The notes under the pieces: generated by a model
What the model saw: the letters and a program-made list of their open reading frames with translations, nothing else
What the model was told of the DNA's origin: nothing
Databases searched by the model: none
Shown: one piece after another, positions 25,730-35,146 of the stretch
Position numbering within the stretch: position 1 is the stretch's first letter
How the letters are laid out: every line of letters begins with the position of its first letter
Source of the DNA: Cyclobacterium xiamenense
GTDB taxonomy: Bacteria > Bacteroidota > Bacteroidia > Cytophagales > Cyclobacteriaceae
DNA: 64,000 nucleotides
Reading direction: 5' to 3'
Assembly (NCBI RefSeq): GCF_009467825.1
Contig: NZ_WIOK01000006.1
Coordinates: forward strand, 124,001-188,000
Translations under genes and position numbers: made by a program

Positions 25730-26938
25730 ATGAAAAAAGAACGCGTACAGTTTAAAAACAGGGAGGGAATCGAACTCGCTGCCTTTATCTACCACCCACT
25801 GGATCGGCATCCCAGGTTTTTTGCCTTGTTTGCCCATTGTTTTACGTGTAACAAGAACCTGAACGCCGTACAAAACATCTGCAACACCCTATCACAAATG
25901 GGGGTAGCCGTCATGAGCCTGGACTTCACCGGACTGGGAAGCAGTAAAGGTAGCTTTGAAAACACCAACTTTTCTTCCAATATCAGCGATCTGCTAGATG
26001 CCTCGGACTATTTGAAAGCGCGCTATCAGGCGCCTTCCCTATTGATTGGACACTCCTTTGGCGGAGCTGCCGCTATTTTCGCTGCCGGGTCCCTGCCGAC
26101 GGTCAAAGCGCTGGTCACCATCGGAAGTCCTTCCGACCCCAAACACATCGCCCACCTGTTTGACGATCATTTAGAGGCAATCGAGACAGAGGGCGCTTCC
26201 CGGGTGAATATTGGCGGAAGGGGTTTTCGCATCCATAAGTCATTTGTAGCGGATCTTCAGGAGAAGGACCTGGGTGCATTTCTGGCCCAACTCAGAAAAC
26301 CCATTTTGATTCTTCATTCACCACAAGACACCGTTGTCGCCCTACAGCATGCGGCAAGACTCTACGAACATGCCTTCCATCCCAAAAGTTTTGTTTCCCT
26401 GGACGGAGCCGATCACCTGCTATCAAACTCCACTGATAGCGCGTACGTGGGTGAAATAATTAGCACCTGGGCAAAAAAATACATCCCGGCACCGGTGGTG
26501 CCCAACGATACCAAGGGCCACGAAGTAGCCGTTCGGCTAGCCGGGCAGGGGTATACTTCAGAGGTTAAGACCCCCTACCATCACCTGCTGGCCGATGAGC
26601 CGGAATCGGTAGGCGGGGATAATCTGGGACCTACACCCTACGATTTACTGATGGCAGCCCTGGGCACCTGTACCGCCATGACCTTGCAGATGTACGCCCA
26701 ACGGAAAAACTGGTCGCTAGAGGAGGTGAACGTGTATCTGGATCACGATAAAGTGCACCGAAAAGATGGGGATCATGTGGAAGACAAAAACTCCAAAGTA
26801 AGTCGCTTTACCCGAAGCTTGCTCATCAGCGGAGATTTGGATGAGGCACAGCGTAACCGCTTGCTGGAAATTGCCAATAAGTGTCCGGTTCACCGGACAC
26901 TGGAAGACGATATCCTCATCGAAACCCGGTTTAAATAA
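25730..26938 (+). CDS. Bifunctional alpha/beta hydrolase - OsmC family protein
   Basis: 402 residues from the ATG at 25730 (the open frame extends to 25637 without a better start). Residues 1-250 are an alpha/beta hydrolase with GHSFGGAAAIF as nucleophile elbow and HSPQDTVVAL and GADHLLS for the acid and His. Residues 260-402 are an OsmC domain with the redox-active cysteines in LGTCTAMTLQMYA and ANKCPVHRTL. OsmC proteins reduce organic hydroperoxides. The fusion is a recurring architecture; it may hydrolyse an ester and reduce the released peroxide, which is inference. No frameshift is seen at the domain junction. Confidence 0.9.
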   Translation: MKKERVQFKNREGIELAAFIYHPLDRHPRFFALFAHCFTCNKNLNAVQNICNTLSQMGVAVMSLDFTGLGSSKGSFENTNFSSNISDLLDASDYLKARYQAPSLLIGHSFGGAAAIFAAGSLPTVKALVTIGSPSDPKHIAHLFDDHLEAIETEGASRVNIGGRGFRIHKSFVADLQEKDLGAFLAQLRKPILILHSPQDTVVALQHAARLYEHAFHPKSFVSLDGADHLLSNSTDSAYVGEIISTWAKKYIPAPVVPNDTKGHEVAVRLAGQGYTSEVKTPYHHLLADEPESVGGDNLGPTPYDLLMAALGTCTAMTLQMYAQRKNWSLEEVNVYLDHDKVHRKDGDHVEDKNSKVSRFTRSLLISGDLDEAQRNRLLEIANKCPVHRTLEDDILIETRFK

Positions 26939-27173
26939 CGGGTTAGTCGGGTTTGGTCCCTTGCGGTATTGACCAAAATCGTACCGACACCCTGTTCAAC
27001 TATCCGGCCATTGGTAGTGCAGGGTAACAATTGATCGCTGAAAGTGATCGGTGTCACACAAATGCACCGAAAGAATTGCCTAAATTTAGCTAACAATCGA
27101 CCTGATAGTCAACCAACTGCTGGCATTTCCGGTAGATTCAAAACCTTTATAAAAACCAAAAATCCATTGTGTC

Positions 27174-27383
27174 ATGAAAAAGAATATGGGAACCATCGAC
27201 CGGGTATTGCGGACGCTAATCGCCATTGTCGCCCTTTACCTGTATTTCACCGGTGCGGTTTCGGCCACCCTGGGGCTGGTATTTATTGCCATAGCGGCCG
27301 TCTTTCTGCTAACCAGCTTGGTAAGCTTCTGTCCGCTGTATACCCTCTTCGGGATAAAAACCTGTGCTACCAAAGAAAGTTAG
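27174..27383 (+). CDS. DUF2892 membrane protein (YgaP transmembrane-like)
   Basis: 69 residues with two hydrophobic helices, VLRTLIAIVALYLYFTGAV and LGLVFIAIAAVFLLTSLVSF, then FCPLYTLFGIKTCATK with the conserved Cys-Pro-Leu-Y motif of DUF2892. In other bacteria this unit is fused to or found beside rhodanese domains. It is followed by a strong hairpin at 27452 and is monocistronic. The start is the first ATG of MKKNMG; the internal Met5 is a possible alternative. Confidence 0.85.
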   Translation: MKKNMGTIDRVLRTLIAIVALYLYFTGAVSATLGLVFIAIAAVFLLTSLVSFCPLYTLFGIKTCATKES

Positions 27384-27451
27384 CCTATCCTTTTTCAGGT
27401 AGGACCGGAACGATTACCCCGGGAAGGGTATCTTCGTCACCCGGTAAAATG

Positions 27452-27485
27452 AAAGGCTGCCTTCCGGATGGAGGCAGCCTTTACT
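27452..27485. terminator. Bidirectional terminator hairpin
   Basis: An 11-bp inverted repeat, AAAGGCTGCCT (27452-27462) with AGGCAGCCTTT (27472-27482), loop 9. Flanking A and T runs let it work in both directions, ending the DUF2892 transcript and the convergent metalloprotease transcript. Confidence 0.85.
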
Positions 27486-30004
27486 TAGGAGGGGTCAAGA
27501 ATCTTTTTGATGCGTTCGAGACAATCCTCCAGATGTAGCTTGCTCATCCGATCATTGGTCCGGGGAATGGCTCGCTGGATCCGTTGTTGTAAATTCTTCA
27601 AGCTGGCCCGAGCAGCCGGCCGAATATCCGATTGAGAAGCGTTTAACGAGGAAGCCGCCCGCCCGCTTTCGTCTTCGGACAGCAAGAACTCCAATCGCTC
27701 CAAATGTGCCCGCTGCAGACTCCTCCGGTACACATGGATTGATTCTCCCTTCGCTAGTTCCGACCAGATGCCCTCGCTCAGGTCATCCATCATTTCCAGG
27801 AGGCCGTAGGCGGCATCTCCGTTGAGGGCCTCGTTTTCGATGATCCTGCCCAGGCGACCCCATTCCAAAATTCCATTGAGCGTGGTTACTTGCAAGGTTC
27901 GAATCCGGTCGACTATCCCAAATTCCTGCGTCCTACGGGTAATCGCCTCATCGGTCCACCAGTCCTGCGTAGCAAACAACTCTCCCACCAGAAAGTCCAT
28001 GGCTTCTTTTTGCCGGGCCTTGTCCACATGGGTATAGACGGCTTCCTCCTCCTGACCTGTGGCTTTGTACACCTCGTAAATCCCTCCAATATTGGTGCGC
28101 ACGTGGCCCATGTACCGGCTAAATTGGGCGAGGACCTGACCGTACAGCTCCTGCAGGTCGCTGTAATCTTTAAACGGCTTGTCTTCCTCTGCGGTCCATT
28201 CGATCAAATTGGGGACGATACGTTTCAGGTTTTCAATACCGTAAGCAGAGGCCTTCATGGCATCGTTACCGAGGTCTTCGCTTTGGGTGCTCGGGTCATA
28301 CGGGTTACCCTGGCGCCCGTATCGGTATACGGGATCTCCTTGTTTTTCGCGGATCCATTGATCCAGTATCGCCTGTTCTTCCTCTGGAGTCTTGGCTTCC
28401 GGGATGGGTCGGTAGCCCCAGGCGATGGCGTACTTGTCGTAGGGACCCACTTCCGGGTACAGGTGAACACCTTCGTCTTCGGGTTGGGCGATGTAGTTAA
28501 ATCGGGCATAATCCATGATGGATGGGGCGGTCCCAAACTCCCGGGTAAAGGTTGCCGACCGCAGGGAATCTACCGGATAGGCGAAAGAAGAGGCAAAATT
28601 ATGGGGAAGGCCAAGCGTATGCCCCACTTCGTGAGCCGAAACAAACCGGATCAACCTGCCCATTACTTCGTCTTTGAACGCGACACCACGGGCATCCGGA
28701 TTGATTGCTGCGGTTTGTACAAAAAACCAATTGCGCAACAGGTTCATGACATTGTGGTACCAGCCGATGTCCGATTCGATGATTTCACCCGAACGTGGAT
28801 CCGAAACGTGCGGGCCGTAGGCATTTTGGATATCGGAGGCAAAATAGCGTATCACGGAGTAGCGGGCGTCTTCGGGGTGCCATTCCGGATCCTCTTCCGG
28901 ACTGGGAGCATCCTTTGCCACGATCGCGTTTTTAAAGCCTGCTTCTTCAAACGCTGCATTCCAGTCCTCCACACCAGCTTTCAGGTAGGGCACCCATTTT
29001 TTTGGCGTTGCCGGATCGATGTAGTACACAATTTGTTTTTTCGGTTCTACCAATTCCCCGGCCTTGAATTTTTCCATGTCCTCTTCCTTAACTTCCAGCC
29101 GCCATCGGTCCAGGTAGGTACGCCTGCTTGCTTTTTGGGCATCCAGTCCGTAATCCGTAACCCGCGTACTGAACCATCCTACCCGTTGGTCCGCTAATCG
29201 CTGCATCATGGGCTCTTCCGGCAATAGCACCATGCTGCTATTCATTTCTACGGTGATTAAGCCCGTGCTGGCGTTGGACGGGGGCGCAGCGGCCGCGTAG
29301 GTGAGGACGTACCGGGCCTCAATATTCATGGGGAACGAACGGATGGTATCGATGTAGGAACGATCGGTATCCAGCCGGGAAACCTTGTATTGCGTACGAC
29401 GGCTTTTTTGCAAACCCAGGGCGGGGACGTCCTTGGAGAAAAGATCCGTCACTTCGATGACCCAGCCCTTTTCCTCTTTCCCTTTCGACTTGATATCAAA
29501 TCGGTATAAAATGGGCTCCAGGTTGGAATTCCTTACTGCTTCGTAGATGGGGAGGGAGTCGGAAGCAGTATTCGAATAGGAAACCACCCGCAGTAGCAGG
29601 TTTTTGTCCTTCTTGTCCCAACGCAGCATTTGGGTATTCGTACGCTCTCCTCCGTAGCCAATCCCCGAGGCCGTTTTGGCAATGGTGGTCACCATGAGCA
29701 TTTCCCGACCCAGCATTTCTTCCGGAATCTCGTAAAAATAGGCACCGTCTACCAGGTGCACGTCAAAAAGGCCTTCTCGACTATGTGCACCGTCTTTGAT
29801 CACTTCTTTGTAGGGTTTCAAGCCGTCCTTGGATACCTCTTTTTTCGGCGCCTCTGATTCTTCCGCTTGCGTAGCCTTCTCTTTCGGATAGGTTCGTTTC
29901 CTCCGCTGGGCTTCTGCTTCGGTGAGCAAACTCAGGTTCAGGAAAAAACTCAACAATAGGCCAAGCGAGATACCTGTTTTCAGGCGAAAATTGGTATTTT
30001 TCAT
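27485..30004 (-). CDS. Zinc-dependent metalloprotease (DUF5117/DUF4953 type), exported
   Basis: 839 residues with a signal peptide (LGLLLSFFLNLSLLTEAEA). Two N-terminal DUF5117/DUF5118-like regions precede a metzincin-like catalytic core with FVSAHEVGHTLGLPHNFASS near 470-490; the HExxHxxGxxH pattern gives three His ligands and the catalytic Glu. A long helical C-terminus (DUF4953) follows. The large Bacteroidetes family is secreted or periplasmic; substrates are unknown. It is a single gene, and no protease inhibitor or secretion-tag domain was seen. Confidence 0.92.
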   Translation of the reverse strand: MKNTNFRLKTGISLGLLLSFFLNLSLLTEAEAQRRKRTYPKEKATQAEESEAPKKEVSKDGLKPYKEVIKDGAHSREGLFDVHLVDGAYFYEIPEEMLGREMLMVTTIAKTASGIGYGGERTNTQMLRWDKKDKNLLLRVVSYSNTASDSLPIYEAVRNSNLEPILYRFDIKSKGKEEKGWVIEVTDLFSKDVPALGLQKSRRTQYKVSRLDTDRSYIDTIRSFPMNIEARYVLTYAAAAPPSNASTGLITVEMNSSMVLLPEEPMMQRLADQRVGWFSTRVTDYGLDAQKASRRTYLDRWRLEVKEEDMEKFKAGELVEPKKQIVYYIDPATPKKWVPYLKAGVEDWNAAFEEAGFKNAIVAKDAPSPEEDPEWHPEDARYSVIRYFASDIQNAYGPHVSDPRSGEIIESDIGWYHNVMNLLRNWFFVQTAAINPDARGVAFKDEVMGRLIRFVSAHEVGHTLGLPHNFASSFAYPVDSLRSATFTREFGTAPSIMDYARFNYIAQPEDEGVHLYPEVGPYDKYAIAWGYRPIPEAKTPEEEQAILDQWIREKQGDPVYRYGRQGNPYDPSTQSEDLGNDAMKASAYGIENLKRIVPNLIEWTAEEDKPFKDYSDLQELYGQVLAQFSRYMGHVRTNIGGIYEVYKATGQEEEAVYTHVDKARQKEAMDFLVGELFATQDWWTDEAITRRTQEFGIVDRIRTLQVTTLNGILEWGRLGRIIENEALNGDAAYGLLEMMDDLSEGIWSELAKGESIHVYRRSLQRAHLERLEFLLSEDESGRAASSLNASQSDIRPAARASLKNLQQRIQRAIPRTNDRMSKLHLEDCLERIKKILDPS

Positions 30005-30140
30005 TTCAATGGATTTAATGGAAAGACGAAATTAATCGATTATTTTCAATTCCTTTCTTTATCCCGAATGGAAATCTACTGTTAAAATAAGATCTTCCTT
30101 TTTCAAACCATCCCAGGACTGGGGCGTTTAAAAGACAGAC

Positions 30141-31259
30141 ATGTTCGAAAATGAAATCATTATTGTTGGTGGTGGCTTGTCCGGATTGACCGCCGCCTAT
30201 TTGTTAGCCAGGCAGGGAAAACGCGTCCTGGTCATCGAAAAAAAGGCCTATCCCTTCCATCGCGTTTGCGGAGAATACGTTTCCAACGAAGTAAAAGATT
30301 TCCTGATTCGGGAAGATCTGTTCCCTTATGCATACGATCCGCCCCATATCGACCAATTTCGGTTGAGTGCGGTCAATGGCATGCACGCCGATTTCCCCCT
30401 TGACCTTGGCGGATTCGGTATCAGCCGGTACGTGCTGGATTACCATTTTTATCAAAAATGCCTGGAAAATGGGGTGCGTTTTTTGCAAAAAACGCAGGTT
30501 ACCGATATTCAGCACGTAGCGGAAAGGCGGCACTTTCTAGTTCAAACGGACGATGGTACCTCCTTGCCGGCGGCATTTGTGCTGGGTGCCTACGGCAAGC
30601 GATCCAAAATCGATAAAAAACTAAACCGCAGTTTCATTCAAAAAAGAAGCCCCTACGTGGGCATCAAATACCACGTCGCGATCGAAGGCATGGACGACCG
30701 CACGGTGGCCTTGCACAATTACAAAGGTGGCTACCTGGGTGTAAATAAAGTGGAAAACGGCCATTTCAACCTCTGCTACCTGGGGAGTAGGGAGCAATTA
30801 AAAACCGCCGGAAGTATCGGTGCCATGGAGGAGCGGTACTTGTACGAAAACCCCCACATACGCGAACTATTTGAAAACGCGCATTTTCTATGGGAACGGC
30901 CGGAAGTGATCAATGAAATCAGCTTTGCCACCAAACGGCCAGTAGAAAACCAGATCCTGATGCTGGGAGATGCGGCGGGAATGATCACCCCCCTCTGCGG
31001 CAACGGCATGGCCATCGCCATACATACGGCAAAACTGGTCGCAGACGCCTTTCAGGAAAACCAGCGTCTGGAGGAAATTCAGGAAGCCTATCAGAAAAAT
31101 TGGAACCGGTATTTTCAGGGCCGACTGAAGCTTGGAAGGCAAATCCAGCAGCTTTTTGGGGCGCCGCTGGTTTCTTCGCTGGCTGTCAACCTACTAAAAA
31201 GATCCGCTTATGTTTCCCGGCTACTTATCCGGCAGACTCACGGGACCCCCATTCAATAA
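30141..31259 (+). CDS. FAD-dependent oxidoreductase, geranylgeranyl-reductase-like
   Basis: 372 residues. The dinucleotide fold opens at residue 5 with IIVGGGLSGLTAAYLLARQ and VLVIEKKAYPF. A second FAD motif is LGDAAGMITPLCGNGMAIAI (near 277-296). The CGEYVSNEV segment (near residues 46-54) is typical of geranylgeranyl reductase and quinone-pathway flavoproteins of this group. It could reduce prenyl chains or oxygenate a phenolic polyketide. It stands alone, but homologues of this shape often accompany type III PKS and methyltransferase genes in Bacteroidota, which points to the cluster at 54-57 kb (inference from general knowledge, not adjacency). Confidence 0.85.
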   Translation: MFENEIIIVGGGLSGLTAAYLLARQGKRVLVIEKKAYPFHRVCGEYVSNEVKDFLIREDLFPYAYDPPHIDQFRLSAVNGMHADFPLDLGGFGISRYVLDYHFYQKCLENGVRFLQKTQVTDIQHVAERRHFLVQTDDGTSLPAAFVLGAYGKRSKIDKKLNRSFIQKRSPYVGIKYHVAIEGMDDRTVALHNYKGGYLGVNKVENGHFNLCYLGSREQLKTAGSIGAMEERYLYENPHIRELFENAHFLWERPEVINEISFATKRPVENQILMLGDAAGMITPLCGNGMAIAIHTAKLVADAFQENQRLEEIQEAYQKNWNRYFQGRLKLGRQIQQLFGAPLVSSLAVNLLKRSAYVSRLLIRQTHGTPIQ

Positions 31260-31260
31260 A

Positions 31261-31297
31261 CCGTTCCCAGCGACGTACCGGCTGCCTCTGGGAACGG
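31261..31297. terminator. Hairpin between convergent genes
   Basis: A 9-bp inverted repeat, CCGTTCCCA (31261-31269) with TGGGAACGG (31289-31297), in the 53-base gap between two convergent stop codons. There is no T-run on the plus side and only a weak one on the minus side, so it is a plausible but unproven terminator. Confidence 0.45.
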
Positions 31298-31312
31298 ATG
31301 TGTGGGAAGTTG

Positions 31313-33718
31313 TTAGAAGCGAATGGACACCCCTGCCAGGTAATTGGTCCCCGCCATGGGGTAGTAAAAATTTTCTGTGACCAATTCCCGACTGGTAGTT
31401 CCTTCCGAAGGTACGAAATAGCTGAACGTATAGCCGTTGGGCTCGTACAGCTCGTCAAACAGGTTATTAACCTTTACGGAAAATGCCATCTCCTCTACAA
31501 AACCGGGATACCAACTGTAGGAGAGCCGCAGGTCGGTGGTCCAAAAGGGATCCAAACTTCGGTTTTCCTGCTGGGTATTATCGAGGTATTGCCGCCCTAC
31601 GTATTTGTTGAGCAAGCTGACTTCCAGGTTTTTGATCGGTCGGAAATCCACCACCGCAGCTCCCACAAAGCCTGGTGAGAAGGCGATGTCGGTATCGCGA
31701 TAGCTGGTGGCCTCCTGCCCGACAAAATCCCAATTTTCGTCGTAAATATCGTTGTACTCGGTAAACGTATTGATTTTATTTCTACTGAATGCCAGGTTCC
31801 CTCCGATTGTCCAGCGGGAGTCCAGCTGCAATGCCCCGTCCAATTCTATCCCTGCCCGGTAGCTGCTGGCGACATTTTCGCGGATGTAGGCACCCACATC
31901 GTTGAGCTGGCCCGTAAGCACCAACTGATCTTGGTACCCCATGTAGTACAGGTTGGCGCTGTATTGGTACCGGTTTTTGCGCACGCGGATTCCCGCCTCA
32001 ACATTGTTAAGGGTCTCCGGTCGTGGTATTTCGGTGAGCGGTGAATCGGTAAAATCCCTGCGCACCGGCTCCCGATTAGCGACTGCGTAGGAGGCATACC
32101 AGGTCTTTCCCTGCTCCGTTTCGTAGGATAGCCCAATTTTGGGATTAAAGAAGTTGTAATTTTGGCTTCCCGTAATGGTTCGGAGGTCGTTGTTAATGCC
32201 ATCGAAGCGGTAGTAGACATTTCTCCATTGGAAATCACCAAACAGGTACAGCCGCTCTTGCACCTCGTACGTAGACTTGAGGTACACGTTCCGATCATCC
32301 TTGATGGCTACGTTGTCGTAATAACGGTCTCGAATATCCGTGTCGCCACTTACTCCCATCCAAATGATTTCCCCAAAATGATCGCCGTCGTATCGGTTGG
32401 CCCCGCCCCCGAGAATGGCATCGAGGCGTCCGTTTTGCGAGACGTAGTTTAGGGAGAAAACCGCTCCGTAAAAATCATTGTCCAGCCATCGTCGACGGAT
32501 AATATCGGTTTCGCTGATCAGTTCGCTGCCGATGGCAATGGGTTCAATGCCGTAGTTGGCCAAGAGATTATCCTCCGGTCTGAATTGCTCGTAGTATCCT
32601 TGGCCCTGTGTATAGTGCAGGGAAAAGTTGGCCTTCAGGTTGGCCGCCCAGGTCCCGGCATAGATAAACTGGTAGTGATCCTGCTGGTAATTGTCGGTTT
32701 CGTTTTCGTAGGTATAGCTGTTGAAGGTTCGGTCGGATGCAAGCAGGCTTTCCGGAACGCCATTCCAGGCCTGGTAGGTCTGTTCCGCACCGGAAAAGAT
32801 ATTGACCTTTACCACGTGGTTGTCCCCGTAATAGCCCCCGGAGACAAAGTACGACTTCAAGTCCGAAAACGCCCGGTCCACGTAGCCGTCAGAAGTAATT
32901 CGGGAGAGGCGGGCATCTACGGCCCAGCGATCGTCAATCAGGCCGGTGCCTGCTTTTACGGTATGCTTTCGTGTGGCAAATGAACCCACCGAATGATCTG
33001 TCTCGGCATAGGCTTCTTCTCGTTTGGTATCGGTTTGTATATTGAGGCTGGCTCCGAATGTTGCTGCTCCGTTAGTGGAGGTACCGACGCCTCGTTGAAT
33101 TTGGATGTTTTCTACAGAAGAAGCAAAGTCCGGCATATTCACCCAAAAAACACCGTGAGACTCTGCGTCATTCAATGGGATACCGTTTACGGTCACGTTG
33201 ATCCGTGTTTGGTCGGTGCCCCGGATACGCAAGCCGGTGTAGCCTACTCCCGCGCCTGCATCGGAATGCGTCACCATGGAGGGGGTATAATTTAGCAACA
33301 ACGGTAAATCCTGCCCGAGGTTATTTTTGGAAAGATCCGATTTGTCAATGATTTGAAAGGTAGTAGGCGTGGTGGCAGAGGCCCGCGTACCGGAAACGAT
33401 AAAGGCTTCGGTGGTTAGGGTAGCGGGCTCGAGCCGAATTTCCAGGGGCCTTTCCTGAGGCAACCGAACCAGGTAACTCCCGGCTTCGTAACCCACGTAG
33501 GAAACCACCAGGTTCCATTCTCCGGATGCCAGGCCGGCCATTTCAAAGCTTCCTTCCCGGTCGGAGACCGTGCCTTTGTTCGTCCCCTCCAGCATTATGG
33601 TAGCTCCAGGTAGCGGAATTCCGGTTTCTGCATCCTGGATTGTTCCCTGGATACGATTTTGGGACAAAGCCCATTGGGACCAAAGCATTGCTGCCAGGGT
33701 CAGGTACATGCGAATCAT
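31313..33718 (-). CDS. TonB-dependent receptor, predicted thiamin/precursor uptake
   Basis: 801 residues. The signal peptide is followed by a carboxypeptidase-regulatory-like domain (GTIQDAETGIPLPGATIMLE), the plug (GTRASATTPTTFQIIDKSDL ... RIRGTDQTRINVTVNGIPL) and a long barrel. The C-terminus, YLAGVSIRF, ends with Phe as expected for an outer-membrane protein. The key evidence is the TPP riboswitch directly upstream (33817-33892). A TonB receptor controlled by TPP is the pattern of the thiamin-regulated outer-membrane receptors predicted in Bacteroidetes. It would import thiamin or a precursor. No inner-membrane transporter is adjacent. Confidence 0.85.
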   Translation of the reverse strand: MIRMYLTLAAMLWSQWALSQNRIQGTIQDAETGIPLPGATIMLEGTNKGTVSDREGSFEMAGLASGEWNLVVSYVGYEAGSYLVRLPQERPLEIRLEPATLTTEAFIVSGTRASATTPTTFQIIDKSDLSKNNLGQDLPLLLNYTPSMVTHSDAGAGVGYTGLRIRGTDQTRINVTVNGIPLNDAESHGVFWVNMPDFASSVENIQIQRGVGTSTNGAATFGASLNIQTDTKREEAYAETDHSVGSFATRKHTVKAGTGLIDDRWAVDARLSRITSDGYVDRAFSDLKSYFVSGGYYGDNHVVKVNIFSGAEQTYQAWNGVPESLLASDRTFNSYTYENETDNYQQDHYQFIYAGTWAANLKANFSLHYTQGQGYYEQFRPEDNLLANYGIEPIAIGSELISETDIIRRRWLDNDFYGAVFSLNYVSQNGRLDAILGGGANRYDGDHFGEIIWMGVSGDTDIRDRYYDNVAIKDDRNVYLKSTYEVQERLYLFGDFQWRNVYYRFDGINNDLRTITGSQNYNFFNPKIGLSYETEQGKTWYASYAVANREPVRRDFTDSPLTEIPRPETLNNVEAGIRVRKNRYQYSANLYYMGYQDQLVLTGQLNDVGAYIRENVASSYRAGIELDGALQLDSRWTIGGNLAFSRNKINTFTEYNDIYDENWDFVGQEATSYRDTDIAFSPGFVGAAVVDFRPIKNLEVSLLNKYVGRQYLDNTQQENRSLDPFWTTDLRLSYSWYPGFVEEMAFSVKVNNLFDELYEPNGYTFSYFVPSEGTTSRELVTENFYYPMAGTNYLAGVSIRF

Positions 33719-33816
33719 AACAATTAATTTGTTCGGTTAAACATCAAAGGAATAAAGGGGTATTCCTTTTTTCATTGTTTACCCAATAGCATTACGTACG
33801 ATTAGCTATTTCTCAT

Positions 33817-33892
33817 TTCCCTTCGCCGGCACTACCCGGATCAGGTAATATGGGTATGATCTCAGCCCGGTATATTGGGGCACCCCTAATGA
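33817..33892 (-). ncRNA. TPP (thiamin pyrophosphate) riboswitch
   Basis: Read on the minus strand, the element shows the conserved THI boxes in order: GGGGTGCC, CTGAGATCATACCC, ACCTGATC and CGGGTAGTGCCGGCGAAGG. They are spaced as in known TPP aptamers, and the 5'-GGGGTGCC / 3'-half P2-P4 helices are formable. It lies about 100 bases before the TonB receptor start, so it should repress that gene when TPP is plentiful. Confidence 0.93.
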
Positions 33893-33948
33893 TCTTGATG
33901 CAAATGTAACTGGTAGAAATGGCAATGCCAAATCGGAAAAGCCCTTGC

Positions 33949-35016
33949 TTAGGCCCTTCCCAATACTTTTAAATGACGAACATGTGAGCGAAATGCCCAG
34001 CGCAACTTTGGGTGTTCCAGGTACGGGATGTTGTATTCCGCGCAGACTTGCCTGAGTATCTTGTTGATGGCGGGATAGTGCACGTGCGAAATTTTTGGAA
34101 ACAGGTGGTGTTCGACCTGGTAATTCAGGCCTCCCAAAAACCAGGTCAGCAATTTATACCCGGTAGCAAAATTAGCCGTGGTCCGGATTTGGTGGATCAT
34201 CCACTCGTCCTCCATACTATTGGTCTCCGGCGAAGGAAGGGGAAAGGCGGTCTCCTCCAGGCTATGTGCCAACTGGAATACCAGGGTGAGCAGAACTCCC
34301 GCAAACAAACTGTACACAAAAAACCCGATCAGCCACTGCGTCCAGCCGAGCATGAATACGGGAATGGCCACAAACAGCACCAAATGGATGGCTTTGAACC
34401 CCCAAAAACTGATGTGGTCCGACAGTTTCATCTTCTGTATCGGCACCATCCCCACCTTTTTGGTGACGTATTTTTTATAGTCCGTAAAAAATACCCAATA
34501 CAAGTACAACAAGGAGTAGGTAAAAATAAAATAGTAGTGTTGAAACTGGTGGATTTTAAATTTCTTTTGGCTCGGAGAAAGCCGTAAAAAGGGGCGGGCA
34601 TTCAAGTCGTCGTCTACTCCCTCTACATTCGTAAAGGAATGATGCACCACGTTGTGTTTGGTTTTCCACATGAATACATTGGCTCCCAGAAAATTAATCG
34701 ATAGGCCCGCCAGGCGGTTGACCCATGGCCGGTCACTGAAACTGCCATGTGCCCCGTCGTGCATGACATTAAATCCGATAAATGCGGTCAGCGCACCCAA
34801 TAACAGACACTCCATGAGAGCAATTGCCCAATGGGGAGTAAAGAAAACCAAGTGAACGTAAACCAGAATAAAGGAGACCACCATGATACCAGCCTTAAGG
34901 TAAAGCGGTTTGCTACCCGAACGGGTGATATTTGAGTCCCGAAAGTAATCGCTTACCCGTTGCTTCACATCCAGATGAAAGTTTAGGGTTGGTTTGGAAA
35001 ATTTTGGCGTGGCCAT
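33949..35016 (-). CDS. Fatty acid desaturase (acyl-CoA/acyl-lipid type)
   Basis: 355 residues, integral inner-membrane di-iron enzyme. Three His boxes are visible: NVMHDGAHGSF (near 104-114), HNVVHHSFTN (near 125-134) and NYQVEHHLFPKISH (near 305-318). Four to five hydrophobic helices lie between them. This resembles linoleoyl-CoA/acyl-lipid front-end-type desaturases rather than stearoyl-CoA type (the third box is QxxHH). It would alter membrane lipid fluidity. It is a monocistronic gene upstream of an AT-rich promoter region; the next gene, gldD, is on the same strand 130 bases away. Confidence 0.92.
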   Translation of the reverse strand: MATPKFSKPTLNFHLDVKQRVSDYFRDSNITRSGSKPLYLKAGIMVVSFILVYVHLVFFTPHWAIALMECLLLGALTAFIGFNVMHDGAHGSFSDRPWVNRLAGLSINFLGANVFMWKTKHNVVHHSFTNVEGVDDDLNARPFLRLSPSQKKFKIHQFQHYYFIFTYSLLYLYWVFFTDYKKYVTKKVGMVPIQKMKLSDHISFWGFKAIHLVLFVAIPVFMLGWTQWLIGFFVYSLFAGVLLTLVFQLAHSLEETAFPLPSPETNSMEDEWMIHQIRTTANFATGYKLLTWFLGGLNYQVEHHLFPKISHVHYPAINKILRQVCAEYNIPYLEHPKLRWAFRSHVRHLKVLGRA

Positions 35017-35146
35017 ACAATAATGTTTTTAGGGGTGAATAGTAAGCGTGACTGAGGAGGGGGTGGATTCGTAGTTCAGAAAAATGACCGATTACCGATT
35101 GTTTTCATCATTCCGTGTCGTAAGGTACGACAAGTTTTCGGTAGTA

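Noticed and set aside
27890-27912. GGTTCGAATCC-like string resembling a tRNA T-loop
   Set aside because: It lies inside the metalloprotease coding sequence on the other strand, and no acceptor or anticodon stem can be formed around it.
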